The notes under the pieces: generated by a model
Told to the model about the DNA's origin: nothing
What the model saw: the letters and a program-made list of their open reading frames with translations, nothing else
Databases searched by the model: none
Position numbers and translations under genes: made by a program
In this document: piece after piece, positions 8,026 to 15,149 of the stretch
Layout of the letters: each line of letters starts with the position of its first letter
Position numbering within the stretch: the first letter of the stretch is position 1
From: Deltaproteobacteria bacterium
GTDB taxonomy: Bacteria > Myxococcota_A > Polyangia > HGW-17 > JAJRWW01
Reading direction: 5' to 3'
DNA length: 53,874 bases
Assembly (NCBI GenBank): GCA_029938605.1
Contig: JAOZUO010000044.1
Coordinates: 1-53,874 of the forward strand

Positions 8026-9767
8026 GCGACTCCGAAAAGAAGTATCCTGGGGGCGTTGTCCCGAAACTGGAAGTGACCTGGAAGGACTGGATGCCCTGGG
8101 TGGTCTTCGGAGGTTCCCTCGCGGTAACCTTCGGGCTGGGAATGCTGATCGTCTCGGTCATGGAGCGGCGCTGGGAGGCCACCCGGCCCTACCTCGTGGT
8201 CAAACCCGTGAAAGAATGGGAGTGGAAAAACAAGGTCTGGGGCGACAACTATCCCCGGGAGTGGGAGACCTTCAAAAAGACCGCCATCAAGGACACCAGA
8301 ACCAAGTTCGGTGGCGCCTTCCAGCGGGACTACCTCAAGGAGGATCCCCGCCAGGTGGTGCTCTTCGCGGGCTACGGCTTCAGCAAGGACTACAAGCAGG
8401 CCCGGGGCCACATGCACGCGGTGACGGACATCAAAGAGACGCTGCGCACCACCAAGCCCGACGGATCGGACACGGGCATGCCCGCCACCTGCTGGACCTG
8501 CAAGAGCCCTCAAGTGCCCGTGCTCATGAACAAGATGGGCATAGCGGGCTTTTACAACGGCACGTGGAAGAGCCTGAAAAAGAAGATCCACGAGCCCATC
8601 GGTTGCCTGGACTGCCACGATCCGAAGACCATGAACCTTCGCGTCTCCCGACCGGCCCTGCGCGAGGCCTTCGCCCGCCAGGGCAAGGACATCGACAAGG
8701 CCAGCCATCAGGAGATGCGCTCGCTGGTGTGCGCCCAGTGCCACGTGGAGTACTACTTCGGCAACAACCCGGGCCCCAAAACCAACGGCCAGACCTTCGG
8801 CGCCAAGGGTACGTACCTGGTGTTCCCCTGGGACGAAGGATTTTCCGCCGAGAGCTTCGAGAAATACTACGGCAAGCGCCCCGCCTTCTACGACTGGAAG
8901 CACCCCATCAGCGGCACGCGCATGGTCAAGATGCAGCACCCCGACTGGGAGGTGTACCGCACGGGCATCCACGCCTACCGGGGCGTGAGCTGCACCGACT
9001 GTCACATGCCCTACCGCACCGAGGGTGGCGTGAAGTTCACCAACCACCACATCCAGTCCCCATTGCTGGACGTGGCCTCCTCCTGCGGTGTGTGTCATCG
9101 CTACAGTGAAAAAGAGATCAAGTCCCGCGTCTACTCCACCCAGGCCAAGCACTTCAAGCTGCGACTCCAGGCTGAGGACGTCCTGGTGCATGCGCACTTC
9201 GACGTTGCCGCCTGCGCCGAGGCCGGCGCCAACGCCACTGAGCTCAAGCCCCTGCGAGATCTACTCTGGCGAGCTCAAATGCGCTGGGACTACGTCTCGG
9301 CCAACAACGGCATGGGCTTCCACAGCCCGCAGGAGTCGGTGCGCGTGCTGGGCATGTCCATCCACGCCGCCGGACAGGTGCGCATAGGGGCCACCCGCCT
9401 CCTCGCCCAGAAGGGCTACACCCAGCCGGTGAGCTATCCCGACTGCAGCGATCGTAAGAAAGCCGTCGCCGTGGTCCAGGCCTTCATCGCCGCGCGGAAG
9501 AACCCGTCGGTGAAGCCGCCGACGCTCCTGTCAGGCCCACTCCAACCCGTGGCTCCCGCCGCCACACCGCCGGCGGACGAACCGGCTAAACCGCCGGCAA
9601 ACGAACCGGCCACACCCCCGGTGGGCGCCATGGTGCCGCCCATGGGTCCGGTCATGGCGCCGGTCATGGCGCCGGTCATGGCGCCGGTCATGGCTCCGGC
9701 CACCGCTCCGGTCATGGCTCCGGTCATGCGCCCAGCCATGCGTCCGGCCGCGCCGCCACGACCCTGA
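8022..9767 (+). CDS. nrfA: Pentaheme ammonia-forming nitrite reductase NrfA
   Basis: Catalyses six-electron reduction of nitrite to ammonium. Of its five heme sites the first is CWTCK (residues 157-161), whose Lys ligand marks the NrfA active-site heme; CLDCH, CAQCH, CTDCH and CGVCH follow. FPWDEG and the conserved HHIQSP segment also fit NrfA. Two departures are visible. The N-terminus has a hydrophobic segment (about 27-47) after 26 residues and no obvious cleavage site, so the enzyme may be membrane-anchored. The C-terminus carries about 85 extra residues (from about 495) rich in Pro, Ala and Met, encoded by a near-perfect 12-bp DNA repeat. The protein is 581 residues, against about 480 in typical NrfA. 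It is the last gene of the nap-nrf operon. Confidence 0.95.
   Translation: MSDSEKKYPGGVVPKLEVTWKDWMPWVVFGGSLAVTFGLGMLIVSVMERRWEATRPYLVVKPVKEWEWKNKVWGDNYPREWETFKKTAIKDTRTKFGGAFQRDYLKEDPRQVVLFAGYGFSKDYKQARGHMHAVTDIKETLRTTKPDGSDTGMPATCWTCKSPQVPVLMNKMGIAGFYNGTWKSLKKKIHEPIGCLDCHDPKTMNLRVSRPALREAFARQGKDIDKASHQEMRSLVCAQCHVEYYFGNNPGPKTNGQTFGAKGTYLVFPWDEGFSAESFEKYYGKRPAFYDWKHPISGTRMVKMQHPDWEVYRTGIHAYRGVSCTDCHMPYRTEGGVKFTNHHIQSPLLDVASSCGVCHRYSEKEIKSRVYSTQAKHFKLRLQAEDVLVHAHFDVAACAEAGANATELKPLRDLLWRAQMRWDYVSANNGMGFHSPQESVRVLGMSIHAAGQVRIGATRLLAQKGYTQPVSYPDCSDRKKAVAVVQAFIAARKNPSVKPPTLLSGPLQPVAPAATPPADEPAKPPANEPATPPVGAMVPPMGPVMAPVMAPVMAPVMAPATAPVMAPVMRPAMRPAAPPRP
9627..9748 (+). repeat. 12-bp tandem repeat encoding the Pro-Val-Met-Ala tail of NrfA
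   Basis: Repeated GTCATGGCGCCG units (some reading GTCATGGCTCCG) run through the 3' end of nrfA and translate to PVMA repeats. The unit is a multiple of three, so copy-number change would alter tail length without a frameshift. Confidence 0.75.
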
Positions 9768-9881
9768 GCCCACGAGTCCCTTCCCGTCTCGGCTCTCCCC
9801 TCTTCCCTTCCATAGTTGTTGTACAGGTCTCGGTTCTCCACCATAATTGGGGGACAAACGCACACTAGGAAGGAACAGCTC

Positions 9882-10886
9882 TTGTCCGCTCGATCCCGTC
9901 CCTGTCGGTCCCTGCCCGCCGGACTCCTTGGGGTGATCCTCATCACCCTCGCCTCGGTGATGGTGGGCTGTCCAAACGGCGGAGGCGACGATAGCTGCCA
10001 GACCGATCCGCCGGACACCAACCTGGACGGCGGGCTGGTGTGCGGGGAACCCTTCGAGCTCAACAGCCTCAACGGCGATCCCGGAGTCTTCGGCGTTAAG
10101 GTGGTGGAGTACGTACACGTCAACGCCGCGGGCATCGTGGAGACGGATACCATCTCCACCCTGCTGGTCATCGCCTACGTGGACTTCCACCGCGACACCC
10201 TGGACGCGGACGTGGGCATCCAGCTCTGCCAGATCCAGATCCCCAAGGTGGAGATCCCGGGGCAACCTCTGCCCACGACCTTCCGCACGCTGCCGGCCAT
10301 GCTCCCCAACATCAAGCGGGTGCAGATCGCCGGCTGGATGTCCGGGGACAAAACCTGCGACACCTTCGAGTCCGAGAAGGCCATCACGGTCATCGGAGCC
10401 TGCCTCGAAGACGAGCTGAATGACTGGCTGGTGGACGATCCGGCGAAGCAGTGCTCGGGCGCCTTTACCAGCGCCGACAAGGAGACCTACTGCGACGGCA
10501 AGGTCGACTGCATGTTCGATCTGGACCAGGATGGCCTGCCCGGCACCACCCTGGAGGCGGAGAACATCCCCGGCCTGGACGTGGAGCTGGTCTACGGCTC
10601 CATGCGCTCCTGGATCTCCATGGACGGCATCGTGGCCAACTCCGACCTCATCCTGGGCGTGGCCCACTGGAGCCTCGAGGTGGTCATGGCCGGCTGCCAC
10701 CTCTACCCCATCGGCGGCGGGGACCTGCGGGAATGCACCGAGAGCGAGGTGTCCATCGTCTCCCAGATCAACCCCGACCTCACCGCGACACCAGGGCAGG
10801 ACTCCACCTTCCAGGCCGTACGCATCCGCGAAGACATGGACTGCATGGAGCTCATCGACCGCGAGCTGGATATCTTCGGCCGTTAA
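9882..10886 (+). CDS. Putative lipoprotein of unknown function
   Basis: A 334-residue secreted protein. The TTG at 9882 is preferred because AGGAAGGA lies just upstream and it gives a standard signal peptide (LPAGLLGVILITLASVMVGC) ending in a lipobox Cys. Opening the frame at 9816 would add 22 residues before the signal. The mature part starts with a Gly/Asp-rich linker and then shows alternating beta-like segments with about ten cysteines (CQTDPP, LVCGEPF, QLCQIQI, KTCDTFE and others), suggesting a disulfide-stabilised beta fold. DLDQDGLPG resembles a calcium-binding loop. I do not recognise the family. It starts 114 bp after nrfA and is probably its own unit. Confidence 0.75.
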   Translation: MSARSRPCRSLPAGLLGVILITLASVMVGCPNGGGDDSCQTDPPDTNLDGGLVCGEPFELNSLNGDPGVFGVKVVEYVHVNAAGIVETDTISTLLVIAYVDFHRDTLDADVGIQLCQIQIPKVEIPGQPLPTTFRTLPAMLPNIKRVQIAGWMSGDKTCDTFESEKAITVIGACLEDELNDWLVDDPAKQCSGAFTSADKETYCDGKVDCMFDLDQDGLPGTTLEAENIPGLDVELVYGSMRSWISMDGIVANSDLILGVAHWSLEVVMAGCHLYPIGGGDLRECTESEVSIVSQINPDLTATPGQDSTFQAVRIREDMDCMELIDRELDIFGR

Positions 10887-10952
10887 TTATTTTCGAATCC
10901 AGAGGCGCAGGGCCGGGGGTCTAACAGGCAGCAACCAAACAAAAGGACTGCC

Positions 10953-11618
10953 ATGAAACACCATAAGACCCCATGGGCCACGCTCGTCGCCTCGCTGTTC
11001 CTGGTTTTCGCCACCACAAGCACCCTGGCCTTCGCGGCACCGGGTACAGGTCCAATGGATTCGGTCAGCAAACCCGACGCCGAGCCCGCCATTGGCGCGA
11101 GCACCACCGCCAAACCCGGCGACGCTGCGGGCGATGGACACGACGCTACACGCCGCAGTGGCAGACGAGACCACAGACTCACCTCCATCATCGTGCCCAT
11201 CGCCTTCTTCCTGTCCATCCTGCTGCTGGTGGGCACCATCCAGTACATGGGCCTGCGCAAGGACCGCAACAAGCACCAGACCCTGCAGCTCATGGTGGAG
11301 AAGGGCGCCCAGATCCCCGCGGAGCTGATCACGACCCAGAAGCGGCGCGTCTCGGACCTGCGTCGGGGCCTGGTGCTGGTGGGCGCGGGGCTGGGGATCT
11401 CGCTGTTTCTGCTCATGACCAAGGACGCCAGACACAGCGGCGCCTTCGGCATGGGGCTCATCCCCGCGCTCATCGGCGCGGGCTACCTGCTGGCCTGGAA
11501 GCTCGAAGGGCGCAACAAGGAGGCAGCGCAGCCCCTGGTCTCGGCGCCCCCCCTCCAATACGACGAATTCAGCGCCCCCAAAAACGACGAACCGAACACC
11601 GACGAGCAGTCGAAGTAG
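10953..11618 (+). CDS. DUF6249-type membrane protein preceding an ECF sigma factor
   Basis: A 221-residue protein with an N-terminal signal (residues 8-29), an acidic/Thr-rich extracytoplasmic linker, then three hydrophobic segments (about 78-93, 128-148 and 155-171). The stretch YMGLRKDRNKHQTLQLMVEKGAQIP between the first two is what I associate with the DUF6249 family of unknown function, whose members often sit beside ECF sigma genes. A basic segment (TTQKRRVSDLRRG) faces the cytoplasm. AGGA precedes the ATG. It ends 12 bp before the sigma factor and so should be co-transcribed, perhaps as a sensor or regulator of it. The family name is from memory of the motif; the role is inferred. Confidence 0.75.
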   Translation: MKHHKTPWATLVASLFLVFATTSTLAFAAPGTGPMDSVSKPDAEPAIGASTTAKPGDAAGDGHDATRRSGRRDHRLTSIIVPIAFFLSILLLVGTIQYMGLRKDRNKHQTLQLMVEKGAQIPAELITTQKRRVSDLRRGLVLVGAGLGISLFLLMTKDARHSGAFGMGLIPALIGAGYLLAWKLEGRNKEAAQPLVSAPPLQYDEFSAPKNDEPNTDEQSK

Positions 11619-11630
11619 GGCACAGGTCGC

Positions 11631-12170
11631 ATGTCCCCATCCGACGCAGAGCTCATCACCCGCGTGCTCGCACACGACGACCGGCACGCCTTCTCCACCC
11701 TCGTCAGACGCCACCAGTCCGCCGTGCGGGGGTTGCTGCGTCGACTCACCTGCGGTAACGAGTCCCAAGCCGACGATCTGGCCCAGGAGACCTTCTGGCG
11801 CGCCTACCGCGGGCTGCGGGGATATCGGTCCGGCGCCCGCCTGTCCACCTGGCTACACCGCATCGCCTACAACGTCTTTCTCAGCTCCCTCCGACGGCGG
11901 GGTCCCGAGCCCACCGAGCTCGACGAGGCGGCGGCGGCGCCCTCCGGAAGCAACCACGCCATGCTGCGCCACGACCTGGCCCACGCCCTGGTGGATCTGG
12001 CGCCGGCGGAGCGGGCGGCCATCTCCCTGGCCTTCGGCCGGGACCACACCCACCACGAGGTAGCTGCTATATTGGATTGCCCCCTGGGCACCGTGAAGAC
12101 CCACATCGCCCGGGGCAAGGAGAAGCTCCGCAAACGCCTACGCGCCTGGGAATCGAGAGCCGCCACATGA
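11631..12170 (+). CDS. ECF-type RNA polymerase sigma factor
   Basis: A 179-residue sigma-70 family protein with only regions 2 and 4. Region 2 spans about residues 5-85, with AFSTLVRRHQSAVRGLLRR, the core-binding DDLAQETFWRAYRGL and the STWLHRIAYNVFLSSLRRR helix. Region 4 spans about 115-175, with LVDLAPAERAAISLAF and the helix-turn-helix THHEVAAILDCPLGTVKTHIARGKEKLRKRL. It would direct polymerase to promoters of an unknown regulon. It lies between a DUF6249-type gene and a small membrane protein whose start overlaps its stop (ATGA), the position usually held by an anti-sigma factor. No GGAAC/CGTC promoter was seen upstream of the operon. Confidence 0.93.
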   Translation: MSPSDAELITRVLAHDDRHAFSTLVRRHQSAVRGLLRRLTCGNESQADDLAQETFWRAYRGLRGYRSGARLSTWLHRIAYNVFLSSLRRRGPEPTELDEAAAAPSGSNHAMLRHDLAHALVDLAPAERAAISLAFGRDHTHHEVAAILDCPLGTVKTHIARGKEKLRKRLRAWESRAAT

Positions 12171-12520
12171 GTACCCCCCAATACGACGACAACCGATTGA
12201 ACGATCTCCTGCAGGAGAACGACGTGTACATCGAAGACAACGGATTCACCGAGCGCGTCATGAACCGCCTCCCCCCACCCCACCACGCCTCCCGCTGGCG
12301 CCGCCCCATCCTCGGGGCCACCGCCCTGTTGGCATGTCTGGTGGGACTCGTGCTCCTGCCGGGCGGCGCCTATCTTACCGACGTCCTATACCAGGCAGCA
12401 AGCTATCGCCCCACCCAGTCGCCCCTGCCCCTGCTCCTGCCTCTGCCCCTGCCCCTGGTCCACCTGGCCATCCTGCTGGTGGTTGTGGGCGGAACCGTAG
12501 CCGCCACCATACAAGACTAG
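12167..12520 (+). CDS. Small two-helix membrane protein, possible anti-sigma factor
   Basis: A 117-residue protein whose ATG overlaps the stop of the ECF sigma gene. The N-terminal 40 residues are polar (LNDLLQENDVYIEDNGFTERVMNRLPPP) and predicted cytoplasmic. Two hydrophobic segments follow at about 44-66 and 80-112, the second rich in Leu/Pro repeats. The FTERVMNRLP motif near the membrane resembles short regulatory proteins encoded next to ECF factors. There is no zinc-finger HC2 motif. Position and topology suggest it holds the sigma factor at the membrane, but this is inference; it could also be an unrelated small membrane protein. Confidence 0.7.
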   Translation: MSTPQYDDNRLNDLLQENDVYIEDNGFTERVMNRLPPPHHASRWRRPILGATALLACLVGLVLLPGGAYLTDVLYQAASYRPTQSPLPLLLPLPLPLVHLAILLVVVGGTVAATIQD

Positions 12521-12522
12521 TT

Positions 12523-13203
12523 CTACGGATCGGCCAGGCTGTCGCCCCAGCTCACCAGGGCGTTGGCCAGCTCCTCGAGGGCCTCACCATCGGTACGCCC
12601 GGAGCGTTTGAGCATGTGGAAGGAGTGGTCGCCACCCTCGACGATGTGCAGCGTGCCACGTCGGCCCAGACCCCGGCTCACCTGACGCATGAGGGGGAGA
12701 TCCGCCAGACTATCGCGGGTCCCCTGAAGAAACAGCATGGGCTGTTTGATCTCTTTCAGGTGAGCCCCCCGCTCCACGCCGTCGCGCCCCGGGGCGTGCA
12801 GTGGAAACCCCACGAAGGCCAGACCCCGGAGCCGCCGAAGATCCTCGGCGTCCTGCTCAGCCAGTAGCAGCGACGTCATACGTCCACCCATGGACTTGCC
12901 GCCGGCCACCAGGGGGAGCCGGGTGCGACGCCTCGCCGTCTCCAGCGCGGCGCGCACCGTGGCGGTGAGCAGAGGTGCCCGGTCCGGTCGTTTCTTACCC
13001 GCCTCCATGTAGGGGAACTGGTAGCGCAGAACCGCCACGCCACGGGTGGTCAAAGCGCCGGTGAGCCTCTCCAAAAATGGGTGCCACATCCCAGCGCCCG
13101 CGCCATGGCCCAGGACATACAGCCAGCGTGCACCACGGGGGCGATCCAACAGCCCTGTCACACAGCGATTATCGTCGAACCGGATTTCGAGTGTTCTCGG
13201 CAT
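12523..13203 (-). CDS. Alpha/beta hydrolase (KANL3/Tex30, dienelactone-hydrolase-like)
   Basis: A cytoplasmic hydrolase of 226 residues. LGHGAGAGMWHPF (31-43) forms the oxyanion region, GGKSMGGR holds the nucleophile Ser104, QGTRDSLAD supplies the likely acid and GGDHSF the likely His, in the order expected of the alpha/beta-hydrolase fold. The small size and the GHGAG/GKSMGGRM combination match bacterial relatives of Tex30/KANL3; their substrates are unknown. The ATG at 13203 is preferred because GGAGCC precedes it; an ATG at 13221 adds six residues. It converges with the sigma-factor operon and is unrelated to it in strand. Fold and catalytic triad are confident, activity is not. Confidence 0.88.
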   Translation of the reverse strand: MPRTLEIRFDDNRCVTGLLDRPRGARWLYVLGHGAGAGMWHPFLERLTGALTTRGVAVLRYQFPYMEAGKKRPDRAPLLTATVRAALETARRRTRLPLVAGGKSMGGRMTSLLLAEQDAEDLRRLRGLAFVGFPLHAPGRDGVERGAHLKEIKQPMLFLQGTRDSLADLPLMRQVSRGLGRRGTLHIVEGGDHSFHMLKRSGRTDGEALEELANALVSWGDSLADP

Positions 13204-13320
13204 GGCTCCAGATTGTATCATCAGCCCAAGAGCCTACTCAACCCGCGACGTAGCACCCCGTCGCCCATCCTTCATTCACATGGCCCGGGGGGACTGACAA
13301 GATCCTGACGTCGAGCGTGG

Positions 13321-13398
13321 GGCGCTGACACAAACGCTAGATGAAACCGCCCACGTAAGGGCAGCGCCGGTTTTTTTCGATCGGAAAGAAGGTGAGCA
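13321..13398 (+). repeat. Direct repeat A, copy 1
   Basis: Shares GAAACCGCCCACGTAAGGGCA, then CGGTTTTTTTCGATCGGAAAGAAGGTGAGC, with copy 2 at 13710-13788. The left part also matches (GCTGACACAAACGCTAGATG against GCTGGCACGAACGTTGGGTG). TTTCGATCGGAAA inside it is a near-palindrome. Confidence 0.75.
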
Positions 13399-13491
13399 CG
13401 CCCAAGCGTCCCCGACCTCGCCAGGGGTCCGCGCCAGCCCTAAGGTGTGTGCCAACGCCTGCCACGTCCCGTAGGGAAATCGGAACCATGG

Positions 13492-13572
13492 CGTTGCACC
13501 CATTCAACGCGGCCACAATCACCTCACTTGAAAACGAAGTACACGCGTTTTGACCGCTTTGAGGGCCCAAAC
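13492..13572 (+). repeat. Direct repeat C, copy 1
   Basis: Begins CGTTGCACCCA and contains ATCACCTCACTTGAAAACGA, then AGT, identical to copy 2. It then continues with diverged but alignable sequence ending in GAGGGCCCAA. Copy 2 starts about 127 bp further on. Confidence 0.75.
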
Positions 13573-13618
13573 GGCAACCATGGCGATACTTGGACCCGCC
13601 AAGTCCAAAGGTATTGGC

Positions 13619-13700
13619 CGTTGCACCCAATAATCCGGCCAAAATCACCTCACTTGAAAACGAAGTCCTGTGGTTGTGGCCGCATTGAAGGCCCAAGTGC
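13619..13700 (+). repeat. Direct repeat C, copy 2
   Basis: Matches 13492-13572: CGTTGCACCCA, CGGCCAAAATCACC against CGGCCACAATCACC, an identical CTCACTTGAAAACGAAGT core, and GAAGGCCCAAGTG against GAGGGCCCAAACG at the end. Confidence 0.75.
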
Positions 13701-13709
13701 CGGTGTGGG

Positions 13710-13788
13710 TTGCTGGCACGAACGTTGGGTGAAACCGCCCACGTAAGGGCATCGCGGTTTTTTCTTTCGATCGGAAAGAAGGTGAGCC
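13710..13788 (+). repeat. Direct repeat A, copy 2
   Basis: Second copy of the 13321-13398 repeat, with a one-base change at the start of the shared core, a small indel in the T-run and otherwise near-identical TTTCGATCGGAAAGAAGGTG. Repeats A and C alternate as A-C-C-A. Confidence 0.75.
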
Positions 13789-13887
13789 CCCTACCGTCAG
13801 TGGATCCTTGATGTCGTGATCCATCCAACTGAGTACGTGTGATATGCTAAACAGGTCATGCCAGCGGGGAAAGGGACCGAGACACCT

Positions 13888-15147
13888 ATGAAATTGTATC
13901 AGCCTCATCTGACATCAGATGTCGATGCTATTCGCATTGGAAATGAGAACAGAGTTCCAACTTCACAGGGCACAAACGGTTTGGTTTCATCTATTGCGTT
14001 TGTCATAATCCTGTTGATTGCGGGGGCTGTGTCTCCAGGATGCGGAAGTAGCGGTGGCGATACTCACAATGCCGATGGTACCGCCCCAATTGACGATGCT
14101 GAAACCCAAGACGGCGACGCTGAAGCTCAAACCGTTGATGCTGGAGTCTGTGCTAATCCCGTATGGCAGATCCAACTCGTCGACACCACAGGAGACGACG
14201 GCCGGACCCCCTCCCTAGTGCTTAATGCCGAGGGTAAACCACGTATCAGCTACTTCAGCAATTTGGATAGGAACTTGATGTACGCCCGACTCGATGGGGA
14301 CACCTGGCAAGTCGAGACAATCGACGCCGGAGGGAATGGGGGGTGGTATTCCTCGCTAGCCCTCGATTCCGCGGGCAACCCGCACATCAGCTACCATGAC
14401 TCTACGAACGGGCACTTGAAATACGCCTACTTCGATGGGTCCTTATGGCAGATACAGGCCGTAGACACCATGGGAGACGTGGGTGCCTACAACTCGTTGG
14501 CACTCGATTCCACCGACACCCCACACATCAGCTACTACTCCGAGTGGGGCAATTACCTGAAGTACGCGTTTTTCGACGGGGACACCTGGCAGGTACGACA
14601 GGTCGATACGGAAAATCGCGTTGGCCTGAACACCTCGCTGGCGCTGGACACCGCCGGTCGACCCCGAATTAGCTATCGAGACTCCGCAAATCAGGACTTG
14701 AAGTACGCCCGATTTGACGGGTCCATCTGGCAAATCGAGGCAGTCGATACCGCCGGGGTAGTAGGCGAAGACAACTCGCTTTCCCTCAATGCCGCGGATA
14801 ACCCGAGCATCAGTTACATCGACTTTTCGAACGGAGCCCTGAAATACGCAACCTTCGACGGATCCACATGGCACTTACAAGCTGTCGACACCACGGGAGA
14901 TGTAGTCCTTAACACCTCCCTGGCACTCGATTCCGACGGCAATCCCCACATCAGCTATTCCACCACGACGAACTTGAATCTTAAGTACGCTTTTTTTGAT
15001 GGAACTACGTGGCACATTCAAACCATAGACAGTGACTTCGGGGGCGTATCCAGCTCGTTGGCGCTGGACACAGCCGGTCTGCCCAGCATCGCCTACTCCG
15101 ATCCGACATATGATGTCCTTAGGTATGCCCGCCTCACTTGCCCGTGA
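13888..15147 (+). CDS. Lipoprotein with seven 47-residue beta-propeller repeats
   Basis: A 419-residue secreted protein. A hydrophobic segment (SSIAFVIILLIAGAVSPGC) ends in a probable lipidated Cys and an acidic linker of DA/GDA units follows. The rest is seven consecutive repeats of about 47 residues, each with a TWQIQ(A)VDT strand, a SLALDSAGNPHISY turn and an LKYAxFDG strand; the seventh ends at the C-terminus. Seven such units should close as a seven-bladed propeller. The ATG at 13888 is used; one at 13858 adds ten residues. The n-region before the signal is long (about 35 residues). Base composition at the 5' end is visibly less GC-rich than the neighbours, and the gene follows the repeat-rich non-coding stretch, hinting at acquisition. 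Function is unknown; such folds bind ligands or glycans. Confidence 0.85.
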   Translation: MKLYQPHLTSDVDAIRIGNENRVPTSQGTNGLVSSIAFVIILLIAGAVSPGCGSSGGDTHNADGTAPIDDAETQDGDAEAQTVDAGVCANPVWQIQLVDTTGDDGRTPSLVLNAEGKPRISYFSNLDRNLMYARLDGDTWQVETIDAGGNGGWYSSLALDSAGNPHISYHDSTNGHLKYAYFDGSLWQIQAVDTMGDVGAYNSLALDSTDTPHISYYSEWGNYLKYAFFDGDTWQVRQVDTENRVGLNTSLALDTAGRPRISYRDSANQDLKYARFDGSIWQIEAVDTAGVVGEDNSLSLNAADNPSISYIDFSNGALKYATFDGSTWHLQAVDTTGDVVLNTSLALDSDGNPHISYSTTTNLNLKYAFFDGTTWHIQTIDSDFGGVSSSLALDTAGLPSIAYSDPTYDVLRYARLTCP

Positions 15148-15149
15148 CT

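Larger units (their letters stand above)
13204..13887. other. Long non-coding stretch carrying two families of direct repeats
   Basis: About 680 bp with no convincing gene on either strand; short open frames are Arg/Pro-rich and lack ribosome binding sites. Its content is two pairs of imperfect direct repeats (listed separately), arranged A-C-C-A, with further shared words between them such as GTTGCACCCA and CGGAACCATGG. Just before the next gene, at 13825-13870, the sequence becomes AT-rich and probably holds that gene's promoter. No tRNA-like cloverleaf, terminal inverted repeats or transposase remnant was recognised. Confidence 0.6.

Noticed and set aside
13321..13788. Possible CRISPR array
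   Set aside because: Only two copies of each repeat, 78-82 bp long and imperfect, with no regular spacers and no cas gene.
13204..13887. Insertion sequence remnant
   Set aside because: No transposase fragment, terminal inverted repeats or target duplication could be recognised.
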